The notes: a model not told the origin generated them from the letters alone. A stretch of DNA of 64,000 bases from Bacteroidota bacterium (GCA_020444515.1 JAHLKX010000010.1:62001-126000); one strand, 5' to 3'; shown: positions 53,962 through 62,427, counted from the stretch's first letter. A program made the numbers and translations.

Positions 53962-54117
53962 ATGGGAAATTTATTATACATCGTAGCTGTCATCCTGATC
54001 ATTGGATGGGCTGTCGGATTTTTTGCATACAGTGCCGGAAGTATTATACACATATTACTTGTAATAGCACTTATTGCAATACTTTTCAGGTTAATCAAGG
54101 GAGGAAAAACTGTCTGA
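53962..54117 (+). CDS. Lmo0937/DUF5670-like mini membrane protein (2)
   Basis: 51 residues, not in the ORF track: MGNLLYIVAVILIIGWAVGFFAYSAGSIIHILLVIALIAILFRLIKGGKTV. It is the copy closest to the Lmo0937 family pattern, with the FAYSAGSIIHILL centre. Regulon promoter E lies 46 bp upstream. The three copies differ in the last residues. Confidence 0.88.
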   Translation: MGNLLYIVAVILIIGWAVGFFAYSAGSIIHILLVIALIAILFRLIKGGKTV

Positions 54118-54248
54118 TCGCTTGCCTTCGTCGGTAAGTAAACAGGACCGGGTATCAGCATATTTATGTGCAGCATCTCCCCGGAATAAAATTAACACTG
54201 ATAAATCAACTAAACTTTTAACAATTAATAACTTATAATTCAATCAAA

Positions 54249-54668
54249 ATGAAAACACTGACAAAAAAGATATTATTAGGCGCTTTTTCAATCCTGATCT
54301 TATTATCGTTTAATTCATGTACGAAGAAAAATGATTTTCTGCCTTCAACAGTTACGCCTGCTGCAGAAGGATATGTTAAGGTAAAAAAGGACAAAAACAA
54401 TAACTACGTTATTAATATCCGGATATCAAACTTAGCTGCGGTTGAAAGCCTGCAACAATCAAAGAGTACTTATGTAGTGTGGATGGAAACAGACCAGCAG
54501 ACAACAGAAAACATCGGGCAGGTGAAGAGTTCAAATAAATTAAATGTGACATTTGAAACGGTATCTTCATCCAAGCCGGTTAAAATATTTATTACTGCCG
54601 AAGAGGATGGAAGTGACGAATTTCCGGGTAACCAGGTTGTTTTATCCACAGCCAAGATCAAGGTATAA
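54249..54668 (+). CDS. Small lipoprotein with immunoglobulin-like region
   Basis: 139 residues with a lipobox-like FNSC at the end of the signal sequence. The mature domain is beta-rich: GYVKVKKDKNNNYVINIRISNLAAVESL, YVVWMETDQQTTENIGQV and VKIFITAEEDGSDEFPGNQVVLSTAKI. This resembles small Bacteroidota lipoproteins sometimes annotated as anti-sigma-factor-like. The function is unknown. It sits 131 bp after the mini membrane gene and may be in the same unit. Confidence 0.7.
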   Translation: MKTLTKKILLGAFSILILLSFNSCTKKNDFLPSTVTPAAEGYVKVKKDKNNNYVINIRISNLAAVESLQQSKSTYVVWMETDQQTTENIGQVKSSNKLNVTFETVSSSKPVKIFITAEEDGSDEFPGNQVVLSTAKIKV

Positions 54669-54717
54669 TATATATGATATTTATTTTAGGAATACATTAT
54701 AAAATATAAATTTTGCT

Positions 54718-55344
54718 ATGAAACAGAATACAATAAACAAAGAAACAGAACAAAAAAAACTCAACGAGTGGAATTCTTTGGCAGATGATTTAAATGCCCT
54801 GCTGCATTTAGAAGCAGCCGTTTTAAAGGATGAATTTGAAAATCAGAAGAACCACCTGAAGGTATGGCTGGAATATGTAAATGACTGGGTGAGCAATGTT
54901 AAAGATGTTAGTGAAGAAAAGAAAATGCAACTAAAGTCTTCCGTCCAAAAGTTACGTGATCAGGTGGCCGCCGGTAAAGCCGATACAGAAGATGCCCTGA
55001 TAGAACAGCAGCAAAATATAAGCAATGGAATCGAGCAATTAAAAATAAATATTACGGAGGTTTATGGAGCATCAAAAACAAAGATCGGGAATTTTGCCGG
55101 GGAAGCTGCTGATAAACTGGATGATTTCCATACCCGTTTTGACTTGTTCAGGCTGCAGTTTTACCTTGGAAAAGAAGAAGCAAAAGAAGATTGGGAACAA
55201 AAAAAGAAAGAGATTTCAAATCAATTACAAAAGATTAAATTAAGCATTGCAAATGGATACGAAGATCGGGCGGATAACTGGGATCATTTTTCCGATGAAA
55301 TGACAGATGCCTGGATGCACATCAAAAATGCATTCAGGATTTAA
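54718..55344 (+). CDS. Helical coiled-coil protein
   Basis: 208 residues, nearly all helix, no signal peptide: NSLADDLNALLHLEAAVLKDEFENQKNHLKVWLEYVNDWVSNVKDVSEEKKMQLKSSVQKLRDQVAAGKADTEDALIEQQQ. The AAGKADTEDA segment is similar to the GEKDTREE part of the coiled-coil lipoproteins, so it may be a cytoplasmic relative. Repeat-like KEDWEQKKKEI and YEDRADNWDHFSDEM end it. The function is unknown. Confidence 0.75.
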   Translation: MKQNTINKETEQKKLNEWNSLADDLNALLHLEAAVLKDEFENQKNHLKVWLEYVNDWVSNVKDVSEEKKMQLKSSVQKLRDQVAAGKADTEDALIEQQQNISNGIEQLKINITEVYGASKTKIGNFAGEAADKLDDFHTRFDLFRLQFYLGKEEAKEDWEQKKKEISNQLQKIKLSIANGYEDRADNWDHFSDEMTDAWMHIKNAFRI

Positions 55345-55366
55345 TTGAATTATAAATTCGCTTTTC

Positions 55367-55540
55367 ATGAAAAATTCACTTTATGTAATAGCAGGCTTGC
55401 TGATAATCATTTGGGCCATTGTTTTTTTCGGATTTAACGCATATGAATATGTTCATATGCTGCTTGTACTGGCCGGATTTATCATTCTTATCCGGCTGAT
55501 ATTCAGGAAACAATTATCGAATAAAAATGATCTGGGCTAG
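55367..55540 (+). CDS. Lmo0937/DUF5670-like mini membrane protein (3)
   Basis: 57 residues, not in the ORF track: MKNSLYVIAGLLIIIWAIVFFGFNAYEYVHMLLVLAGFIILIRLIFRKQ. It is the most diverged of the three copies: the GGIIH centre became YEYVH. It lies 22 bp after the helical protein and is probably co-transcribed. No regulon promoter precedes it directly. Confidence 0.82.
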   Translation: MKNSLYVIAGLLIIIWAIVFFGFNAYEYVHMLLVLAGFIILIRLIFRKQLSNKNDLG

Positions 55541-55651
55541 TTGATGTTAAAAATGAGGCTGTACGATATTTTTTGGTTAGACTCATATTCAATAAATGAC
55601 AGAATTTCGAAAATCATTATAAGTAAACCTGATAACTTTTAGCTTACTGTA

Positions 55652-55804
55652 TCAGGCGTGGCTCAGTTTCAAGTTGCTTCTCATTCTTCTTAGGTCTTCA
55701 ATGAACATGATCAAGTCTGCAACACTTTTAACATCTCTATTCCTCAGGTATGCATAAGGTTCCACAAATTTCGGGTTAAATATATAAATGAGGCAGATTA
55801 TCAT
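55652..55804 (-). pseudogene. 50-codon reverse-strand ORF, possible gene remnant
   Basis: The minus strand reads MIICLIYIFNPKFVEPY then AYLRNRDVKSVADLIM and FIEDLRRMRSNLKLSHA before a stop. The helical end looks like a genuine protein C-terminus, but the start is short and overlaps regulon promoter F. No family was recognised. It may be the tail of a lost gene. Nothing else coding is seen in 55541-55867. Confidence 0.35.
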
Positions 55805-55847
55805 ATGAATTGTGTAAAGTTTTCCGGTGAAAATAACGCTACCTTTG
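55781..55847 (+). promoter_or_regulatory. Regulon promoter copy F
   Basis: ATTGTGTAA at 55809 and a perfect -7 box TACCTTTG at 55840. The first element at the expected place (55781) is TATATAAAT, which is TGTGTGAAT with three G to A changes. It drives the two-TM protein at 55868. Confidence 0.7.
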
Positions 55848-55867
55848 GATCAAATAAATGTTATTAT

Positions 55868-56116
55868 ATGAGCATCGTGGATGAATACAAAAAAAATAAT
55901 AAAATGAAGAACGATCAATATGTCATTGCAACCATGGTTTCTATCATCTGGGGGCTTATTTTCTGGGGATCTATTTCAGTTATGGGAATCAACATGCTGG
56001 TTGCCGCAGTTGTAATCCCTTTCTTTGCCTGGCTGTTTTCGACACTTACGATCCAGGTGATTGATCAGAAATTGACAACCATTCGAATTTACAACCTTCA
56101 GAAATATAACCACTAA
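55868..56116 (+). CDS. Small two-TM membrane protein
   Basis: 82 residues from ATG 55868, the first in-frame ATG after promoter F; the track start at 55805 lies before the -7 box. Two membrane helices, VIATMVSIIWGLIFWGSISVMGI and MLVAAVVIPFFAWLFSTLTI, are followed by a short cytoplasmic or periplasmic tail. No family was recognised. The CsbD-like gene follows 10 bp later. Confidence 0.72.
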   Translation: MSIVDEYKKNNKMKNDQYVIATMVSIIWGLIFWGSISVMGINMLVAAVVIPFFAWLFSTLTIQVIDQKLTTIRIYNLQKYNH

Positions 56117-56126
56117 TTCCAAAGCT

Positions 56127-56315
56127 ATGCTGACTTCGAAATATACACCAGAAGAAATCAACGAAATAAAAATCAAGCTCAAAAGGATGTACCCACAGTT
56201 GACAGCCGCCGATCTATCCTCCACGGTTGGAAAAGAAATGATCATGCTGAGCCTGGTTGCTTATAAGCTGCGTAAAACCCGCCAGCAGTTTCAGGATATC
56301 ATTGATGGACTTTAG
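56127..56315 (+). CDS. CsbD-like small helical protein
   Basis: 62 residues: INEIKIKLKRMYPQLTAADLSSTVGKEMIMLSLVAYKLRKTRQQFQDIIDGL. The spacing of IKxKLKxxYPxLTxxDL and the final helix with KTRQQFQDII match the CsbD-type general-stress proteins of Bacteroidota. It is in the promoter F unit, so its stress link is consistent. The assignment is by pattern only. Confidence 0.6.
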   Translation: MLTSKYTPEEINEIKIKLKRMYPQLTAADLSSTVGKEMIMLSLVAYKLRKTRQQFQDIIDGL

Positions 56316-56345
56316 ACCACCTGTCCACGATCGTAGAGCGGATCG

Positions 56346-57023
56346 ATGATAAAAGAATGCTTTAAAGAAATGAAACTATTTTTAGCTCAATTGAATTCCG
56401 ATCAGCTTGTAAAATTTGAGATTTTTGCAGTTGCAGTCACCGCTTTTCTCAAATTTATACTCATCGACTGGCTTAACTTGCGTGCTGTATACATTGTGTT
56501 GATCTGTTTGTTCTGGGTAGGCTATATTTTTTACAGGTACAAAAGCGATCCTTCGATCCTGTCGCGCTGGGGTATTCAACAGCAAAATTTTAGGGCCACT
56601 TTACTTTATCTCCTTCCATTTGCGATTATTTGCATTGCCGGTTTCGGAATATACGGTATGGCCGCTCAAACAGCTGTTATCAATTGGCATTTGATTCCCA
56701 TCCTGCTTGCATATCCTCTATGGGGGCTAATGCAGCAATTTATTGTAGTCGGGTTGATTGCTGGAAATTTGAAATTTATCACAAATCCCAGGTTTAAAAA
56801 CTATCAGATCATACTGATCACATCAATGTTGTTCAGTTTGGTGCATTACCCGGATGGCTTATTAATGGTGTTTACATTTATTATGCAATGGATTTTCACA
56901 ACTGCATTTCTTAGGTGGAAAAACATTTGGCCTCTGGGTCTGTATCATGGGTATATCGGCACCATTCTTTTATTCTTTATATTGGGAAGAGATTTATGGG
57001 AAGAACTGCTTTCAGGATTTTAA
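56346..57023 (+). CDS. CPBP-family (Abi) membrane protein, apparently without the catalytic Glu pair
   Basis: 225 residues with about seven membrane segments. The family's second and third motifs are visible as FSLVHYPDGL and LGLYHGYIGT with their His residues. The first motif, usually EExxxR, reads QQFIVVG (LMQQFIVVGL), so the active-site Glu residues are missing. CPBP proteins are intramembrane proteases or bacteriocin-immunity proteins; this one may be inactive or scaffold-like. It closes the rightward stress block before the convergent gene at 57051. Confidence 0.72.
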   Translation: MIKECFKEMKLFLAQLNSDQLVKFEIFAVAVTAFLKFILIDWLNLRAVYIVLICLFWVGYIFYRYKSDPSILSRWGIQQQNFRATLLYLLPFAIICIAGFGIYGMAAQTAVINWHLIPILLAYPLWGLMQQFIVVGLIAGNLKFITNPRFKNYQIILITSMLFSLVHYPDGLLMVFTFIMQWIFTTAFLRWKNIWPLGLYHGYIGTILLFFILGRDLWEELLSGF

Positions 57024-57050
57024 TCCGGCTTCAGCTAAAGTTTTCATTTT

Positions 57051-57776
57051 TTAAATATGAAAAAATCTTTTCAGGTCAGTTCCTTTTCTCAATCGATAAT
57101 GAATGAAAAGCAATATTGCAGAAACGGGCAAGACTGAAACAAGTGCAATTACACTCCACTGAAAATTCAATCTGTTGTTAATCTGCAATGAAATAATTCC
57201 TTCTATACATACACTGAGAATGCCTGAAGCGATTAAAAATAATGCGATCAGGTTAATTCCGCGCTGTCTCGACCTCCTGACCAGGCTTATTAAAACAAAA
57301 ACAACCAGGTAAAAGGCAAAAACCAGGGGTATACCAAGCTTTGTACCCCATCCTATATTTTTGTTGAACATGTCGAATAGCACCATAAGGATTGAAGTAA
57401 TAATAAAGCTGCCGGTTAAGGAAACGATTATTTTTCTCTTCAAAAAAACAATCATTGTAATAATGAGAAATAGCGCCAAACACGAACTCATAGTGTACTT
57501 TGACCAGGTAATGTCTTTATTGATGATCAGGTCGATGATGAACGTGACAATCATGCCAGATAGTAATATCATTGCTGACAATTGCCAGAATAACCTGCGC
57601 CGCTGAATGGGGGTTAATTCTCTAAAATCAGACAGTAACCGTTCTTCTTGTCTTGTTTCCTGAATTTGAAATTCCTTCTCGTCATCCGGTGATTCCTCTG
57701 AAATATGTTTACCACATAAAGGACAATTTTTCATATTCTCTTCCAGTTCCACACCGCAATTTTTGCATAAGATCAT
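57051..57776 (-). CDS. Zinc-ribbon membrane protein (DUF6320-like)
   Basis: 241 residues. The N-terminal zinc ribbon MILCKNCGVELEENMKNCPLCGKH has two CxxC knuckles. A charged linker and six hydrophobic segments (about 68-230) follow. This is the layout of DUF6320 proteins, which are found next to condensation-like acetyltransferases. It starts 2 nt after the acetyltransferase stop, so the two are one operon. The function is unknown; the membrane part may present or transport an acylated product. Confidence 0.8.
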   Translation of the reverse strand: MILCKNCGVELEENMKNCPLCGKHISEESPDDEKEFQIQETRQEERLLSDFRELTPIQRRRLFWQLSAMILLSGMIVTFIIDLIINKDITWSKYTMSSCLALFLIITMIVFLKRKIIVSLTGSFIITSILMVLFDMFNKNIGWGTKLGIPLVFAFYLVVFVLISLVRRSRQRGINLIALFLIASGILSVCIEGIISLQINNRLNFQWSVIALVSVLPVSAILLFIHYRLRKGTDLKRFFHI

Positions 57777-57778
57777 AT

Positions 57779-59083
57779 TTAATCAGTTTTATAGGTTGTC
57801 AGTTTGACTTTTAAACCTTGATCGACAAGGAATTTTAAAAACCGTTTTTCGAGTTCTTTCGATTTGGTGATGTTTCCAAAACTTAAAATCAGATTATCCT
57901 TAAACCCAATAATTCCACAATTCACTTTTAGCTTTTTATTGGGAGGCGGAGGTGTCACAATGAAATATTTAATGCATTTATTAATTTCGGCAGGCAAAAT
58001 TACATTTCCAAGATTTGTTAATACCCCGCTGTATTGACTGGTTCCCAATGAATAATACTTCACTGAGAGGATGAAACTTTTCAGGAATAGTGGGATACTC
58101 CGTACCAGGAGTTTTTTTTCGCTACCAACATTTCTGGCAATATTTTTATTTACCAGTTTTTCATCTGTTTCCAATTGCATCTGATGAAATACTGTTTTAA
58201 TAATTTCATCAAAGGAATAATGTCCCAATCGCATATCGATTCCGGGCATCACATACAATGAGAAATTTCTCATTGATTTGGATTGATAAATCTTTCGGAG
58301 GTCAATGGGCACCTGTAACCGGATCCACTTATCTTTCCAATAACGACTCTTGATTTTCATATCCTGGTAAACCTCCTGAAGCACGAACAAATAGACAGCA
58401 GTAAGATAAACGGTGATGTTAACGTCTTTTCCATCTGCCATCGCTTTTATTTCATCTTTTGATATAATTGCATTGAGCACATCAAAACGCGGAATATCAT
58501 TGAGTGAAAAAGGCAAATGAAAAGCTTTGGATTGTTTTAACATGGGGGGGATGTCAACTTTGAAATACCGGCTATAAGAATCTTCAAATTCCTCTTCATG
58601 GGCTATTTCATCCGGGCGATGAAAATAGCATTTTTCAGGGATTTTTATTCCGCCTTCTTTGAGATAAATAATCAGCAGGGATTTTAGAAATTCGAATGCC
58701 CCTGAGCCGTCTGTTAGGATATGCGAAAACTCCACACTTAACCTATTCTTTACAGCGAGAATTCTAAATAAAAACCCGTCTTTTGTGAAATTCCTGCAGG
58801 GTGTCCGACAGTCAAATTCAACAGGCATTTCAAGATCGGCATATTCGAGATAATACCAGAAAAAACCTTTTTTAAGCCGAACTTGATAATAGGGAAATCT
58901 GTCCTTTATTGCATCAACTGCCAATAGCAGATTTCGAATGTTTATTCTGTTGTTTAGAACAACCGATATCCTAAAAACAGCCGTAAGCTCATCGGTAATA
59001 ACTGCCGGAAAAATTTTAGCAGCATTATCGAGTGGAAGCCAAAAATTTTCTGCTTTTTCCCCAGGAATATTCATACGCTCCAT
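57779..59083 (-). CDS. Condensation-like acyl/acetyltransferase
   Basis: 434 residues of the chloramphenicol-acetyltransferase-like superfamily related to alcohol acetyltransferases. The motif SHILTDGSGAFEFLKSLL (about 119) fits HxxxDG, with the catalytic His. The second half has TNLGNVILP, matching the conserved structural segment. It would transfer an acyl group from CoA to an alcohol or amine. The partner DUF6320 gene follows directly. The substrate is unknown. Confidence 0.8.
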   Translation of the reverse strand: MERMNIPGEKAENFWLPLDNAAKIFPAVITDELTAVFRISVVLNNRINIRNLLLAVDAIKDRFPYYQVRLKKGFFWYYLEYADLEMPVEFDCRTPCRNFTKDGFLFRILAVKNRLSVEFSHILTDGSGAFEFLKSLLIIYLKEGGIKIPEKCYFHRPDEIAHEEEFEDSYSRYFKVDIPPMLKQSKAFHLPFSLNDIPRFDVLNAIISKDEIKAMADGKDVNITVYLTAVYLFVLQEVYQDMKIKSRYWKDKWIRLQVPIDLRKIYQSKSMRNFSLYVMPGIDMRLGHYSFDEIIKTVFHQMQLETDEKLVNKNIARNVGSEKKLLVRSIPLFLKSFILSVKYYSLGTSQYSGVLTNLGNVILPAEINKCIKYFIVTPPPPNKKLKVNCGIIGFKDNLILSFGNITKSKELEKRFLKFLVDQGLKVKLTTYKTD

Positions 59084-59273
59084 ATTACCTACTTCGGCTT
59101 ATTACCGAAATTTTAACCAACCGCACTCGTTCAACGTTTTATGAATATACTTTATAAATTGACAATATATTCAATCAACGGCGAATTACTTTTTATGCCT
59201 AGAAAGATAGTAAAAAAAGTTGATTTTCAGACAATTAATTTTAAAATATGACGGAAGCCTCATTTATTTTGTG

Positions 59274-59281
59274 TATATTTG
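59274..59281 (+). promoter_or_regulatory. -7 box TATATTTG of the cold-shock gene
   Basis: A perfect TAnnTTTG box 23 nt before the ATG at 59305. It lies inside the longer track ORF, so that start (59248) is rejected. Confidence 0.65.
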
Positions 59282-59304
59282 CAACAAATATTAATAACAA
59301 TACA

Positions 59305-59496
59305 ATGTATAAAGGAACAGTAAAATTTTTCAATGAATCCAAAGGATTCGGATTTATTAAAGATGCCAACTCACCAAAAGAGTATTTCGTTCATTCAAAC
59401 GGATTAAAAGAAAGTATCAGAGAGAATGATGAAGTAACTTTTGATTTGGAAGAAGGAAAAAAAGGATTAAATGCGGTAAATGTTAAACTGGCATAG
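59305..59496 (+). CDS. Cold-shock domain protein (CspA family)
   Basis: 63 residues from ATG 59305. The cold-shock domain is complete: GTVKFFNESKGFGFIKD carries RNP1 (KGFGFI), and EYFVHSNGL carries RNP2 (FVH). It binds RNA or single-stranded DNA as a chaperone in cold or stress. The 5' leader is short. A strong terminator follows the gene. Confidence 0.95.
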   Translation: MYKGTVKFFNESKGFGFIKDANSPKEYFVHSNGLKESIRENDEVTFDLEEGKKGLNAVNVKLA

Positions 59497-59526
59497 TTTA
59501 AAATATATAAACATTTAAAATTTTGG

Positions 59527-59554
59527 GTCCCGCTGTTAGCGGGACTTTTTTTTT
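59527..59554 (+). terminator. Strong terminator after the cold-shock gene
   Basis: GTCCCGC, a 5-nt loop TGTTA, GCGGGAC and nine T. It lies between the cold-shock gene and the convergent GT4 gene. Confidence 0.9.
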
Positions 59555-59563
59555 GACATGCCA

Positions 59564-61798
59564 TTAATCTGATTTATGGAACTCTTCGTACGCTTGCAAC
59601 ACCGTTAAATGAGATATTAAATAAGCCAGTGAACTTTCAGCACCCTGGTTGCGGTTTACGCCATAACTTTCGAACCCATCGCAACATCCTTTGGTCTCAA
59701 AATCATACAAACTCATTCTCAAATCGTTTTCACCCAGAAACCATAAAAAAGATGTGTATAGTTTGTTGAGGTATTCTTTATCCTTTGTAATATGAAAAGC
59801 CTGGTGGTACATTAAAACCATTGACATAGCATCGATGGGCTGTTGGGCAAATATTGAGCGTTCGCCCTCTTTTTTGTACCACTTTTCATTTCCAATAATC
59901 GATAAGCAGTTATCTCTAAGGGTATGACTTGTCAGAAAATTCAGGGATGCAAGTGCTGTTTTTGTTATTTTACCATCGTTCAGTATTTCCGCCGAGTGTA
60001 AAAGTGCAAGCGGTAAAATGCCATTATCATAAGCCAGCAAGGATTCAAACCATTTCCAATCGGAGGATTCATTTTCTTCGTAATGTTTGATTAATATATT
60101 GGCCAGGTTCCTTAACCTTTCTGTCATCGTGTCGTCCGATGGATTACTTTTAAGGTAATAACATATTCCAATCATGGTATTGGCAATACCCCTGATAGAC
60201 TTTATTTTTTCAAAATTGGGTGATGCATTAAAAAACATCAACTTTCCTGTTTGATAGTAGGCATCATTGGGGGCATTGCCTAATAAATATCCCAAAGCCC
60301 ATATCGTCCGGCCAAACGAATCTTCAGAACCAACTTCATCCAGGTAATTTCTGCTAAAGCTCAGGAAATTCCTGAAAGTGCCATTCATATTTTGCATATA
60401 GTGGATATAGCTCAGGTAAATGGGAGATAATTCAAGGGCCCGCTCATCTTTCATTTGCCTGTAAGCCATTAACACCATCAGCAGGGCTCTGGCATTGTCA
60501 TCCAGGCAATATCCTTCCTTTAAGTTCGGAATGCCAAATTTTGCATGTTGGATGATGCCGGTATCATCTGTCATACGATTAATATGGATCAATGAAAATG
60601 GAGGGAGAACAAGTAAATCAATTACCGTTTCTTTTTTTTCAATCGGACTTTGCTCTTCTTTCAGAATTGTTGAAGCAAGCTTAACATATCTTTCACCTGT
60701 TTTTGGCCAGGTAATCTTTTTTCCATAATCATGCGCTTTTCTTTTAAGCTCTTTTAATTGTTCAGGATGATCAATGAGTTCATTTATGATGGACGAAAGG
60801 CCTTCGTGATCATTAAAGTTAAAAAACCGGCCTCTTCCTTCGGCCAGTAATTCTGTAGCATGCCAGTAAGGTGTTGAAATGGCAGCGCAACCAACGCCCA
60901 CAGCATATGAAAGCGTTCCACTCGTAATTTGGGCTTCATTCAGATAAGGGGTTATATAAATATCAGAAGCATACAAGTATTTGAACAAATCCTGAACTCC
61001 AATAAATTCATTGAGAAAGATAACATGCTTTTCGAGTTGAAGCGATTTAACCAACCGCAATAAAAATATGCGATATTCTTCGCCCGAATGTCGCAATATG
61101 CTTGGGTGAGTTTTGCCAAGGACAATATAAATTATATTCGGGTGTTTTTCAACAACTTTAGGCAATGCCTTTATAACCGTTTCTATTCCTTTGTTTCGTC
61201 CAAGGAATCCAAATGTCAATAACACCTTCTTACTTTCAAGCTTAAAATCCGTTTTTGAATTTTCAGGGCTGTAATGAATGTCAGGAACACCATGTTCAAT
61301 GAGAACAATTTTTTCTTTGGGCACATCGTAAATACTCACCAGGAATTTAATGGCTTTATGGCTCATCACCACAATTTTATGTGCCATTTTGCAAATTTCC
61401 TGTAAAATAGCCTTTTCATTATATGAAGGGGCTTTGAGAATGGTATGCAGCGTAACCATGAGTGGAATGTCCAACCGATGTAATAAGGGAAGAATATACA
61501 CCCCGCTTTGACCGCCAAAAATACCGAATTCATGTTCAAGAATGCAAAGATCAGCTCCACTCAGATTAATGAATTTAGCAGCCTTAATATAATCTTCCTG
61601 ATGGTCCTGTCTGATGGTTAATTTTACTTGCGGAGGATATTCATATTCGATGTTGTTATCACTTAAAGCAATAACAAATCCTTCATGACCAGATTCTTTA
61701 CTTTCCTCGCTAACCAGCATGGCGTCGTAAAGGTTATTTGTAAAAGTACCGATGCCACATTGTCGGGGTGGGAAAGTTGCTATAAAAGCAATTTTCAT
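59564..61798 (-). CDS. GT4 glycosyltransferase fused to an alpha-helical toroid domain
   Basis: 744 residues. The N-terminal half (about 1-385) is a GT-B family 4 glycosyltransferase: FIATFPPRQCGIGTFTNNLY, LLTFGFLGRNKGIETVIKALP, and SDIYITPYLNEAQITSGTLSYAVGVGCAAISTPYWHATELL. The C-terminal half (about 400-744) reads as an (alpha/alpha)6-type helical domain (LDDNARALLMVLMAYRQM, YDNGILPLALLHSAEILNDG). In related genomes this protein commonly lies beside a GH130 mannoside phosphorylase; here the GH130 gene is 19 kb away. A role in making or turning over a mannoside under stress is inferred. Confidence 0.88.
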   Translation of the reverse strand: MKIAFIATFPPRQCGIGTFTNNLYDAMLVSEESKESGHEGFVIALSDNNIEYEYPPQVKLTIRQDHQEDYIKAAKFINLSGADLCILEHEFGIFGGQSGVYILPLLHRLDIPLMVTLHTILKAPSYNEKAILQEICKMAHKIVVMSHKAIKFLVSIYDVPKEKIVLIEHGVPDIHYSPENSKTDFKLESKKVLLTFGFLGRNKGIETVIKALPKVVEKHPNIIYIVLGKTHPSILRHSGEEYRIFLLRLVKSLQLEKHVIFLNEFIGVQDLFKYLYASDIYITPYLNEAQITSGTLSYAVGVGCAAISTPYWHATELLAEGRGRFFNFNDHEGLSSIINELIDHPEQLKELKRKAHDYGKKITWPKTGERYVKLASTILKEEQSPIEKKETVIDLLVLPPFSLIHINRMTDDTGIIQHAKFGIPNLKEGYCLDDNARALLMVLMAYRQMKDERALELSPIYLSYIHYMQNMNGTFRNFLSFSRNYLDEVGSEDSFGRTIWALGYLLGNAPNDAYYQTGKLMFFNASPNFEKIKSIRGIANTMIGICYYLKSNPSDDTMTERLRNLANILIKHYEENESSDWKWFESLLAYDNGILPLALLHSAEILNDGKITKTALASLNFLTSHTLRDNCLSIIGNEKWYKKEGERSIFAQQPIDAMSMVLMYHQAFHITKDKEYLNKLYTSFLWFLGENDLRMSLYDFETKGCCDGFESYGVNRNQGAESSLAYLISHLTVLQAYEEFHKSD

Positions 61799-61887
61799 TT
61801 TATCTGTTTTTAGTTTAGGTTTACAATTCTTCTTTGGGCGGATAATTCCGCTGTGAAATAGATCATTCCGAAAATTCGAAGTGGATG

Positions 61888-62016
61888 CTAAAAGTCTATC
61901 TGCTTATTTATGTTGTTCTTATCTGCCCGTTTGGCTGCTTTTGCAGCTCTTTTTTCCTTCAGGGTTTTAACCGGTGCCTTCTTGATGCTCTTTTTGCTTT
62001 CTTTTTCTTTTGACAT
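61888..62016 (-). CDS. Small basic 42-residue protein
   Basis: Not in the ORF track: MSKEKESKKSIKKAPVKT then LKEKRAAKAAKRADKNN and a short end. It is nearly all Lys, Ala, Glu and Arg, with no hydrophobic core. Similar tiny Lys/Ala-rich ORFs occur near stress genes in Bacteroidota, but no function is known. It lies 30 bp after the cupin gene on the same strand, so it may share regulon promoter G. Confidence 0.6.
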   Translation of the reverse strand: MSKEKESKKSIKKAPVKTLKEKRAAKAAKRADKNNINKQIDF

Positions 62017-62046
62017 GATTGTTAGTTCTTATGGTAAGTTATTATT

Positions 62047-62403
62047 TTATATCAGCAGTGATGTTTGATCAAAGCCACTTTTAATAATCGTTGAAATCAT
62101 TTTAAAACGCTCAGTGGCTTTAACTGCATGCGAAATATGGGCAGGAATAATAATCCCTTCACCTGTTTTCAACAAATTCAATTTATTATCAATCACAACC
62201 TCCGCTTCTCCATCAATAATTTGAATAAAAGTATCGTAAGGTGAAATTTTCTCTGCCAGTATTTCCCCGGTATCAATAGCGATTACACTCACATTGCCGG
62301 TGGTTTTCCGGATGATGGTTTTGGTTACTACAGAATTAGGAACATATTCGATGATTTCAATCAGGATGTGTGTTTTGGATTTTTCAACTTCAATTGTGGT
62401 CAT
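62047..62403 (-). CDS. Cupin-domain protein (regulon promoter G)
   Basis: 118 residues forming a single cupin barrel: YDTFIQIIDGEAEVVIDNKLNLLKTGEGIIIPAHISHAVKATERFKMISTI. The second-motif His residues (HISHAV) are present. Copies of this small protein are often found in stress-induced clusters of Bacteroidota. Promoter G lies 25 bp upstream. The ligand is unknown. Confidence 0.82.
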   Translation of the reverse strand: MTTIEVEKSKTHILIEIIEYVPNSVVTKTIIRKTTGNVSVIAIDTGEILAEKISPYDTFIQIIDGEAEVVIDNKLNLLKTGEGIIIPAHISHAVKATERFKMISTIIKSGFDQTSLLI

Positions 62404-62427
62404 GATTTTACCTTTATTCGTTTTTGA

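Noticed and set aside
42143-55847. CRISPR array suggested by the repeated TGTGTGAAT-type sequences
   Set aside because: The copies are kilobases apart, lie upstream of genes and end in a -7 box, so they are promoters and not a repeat-spacer array.
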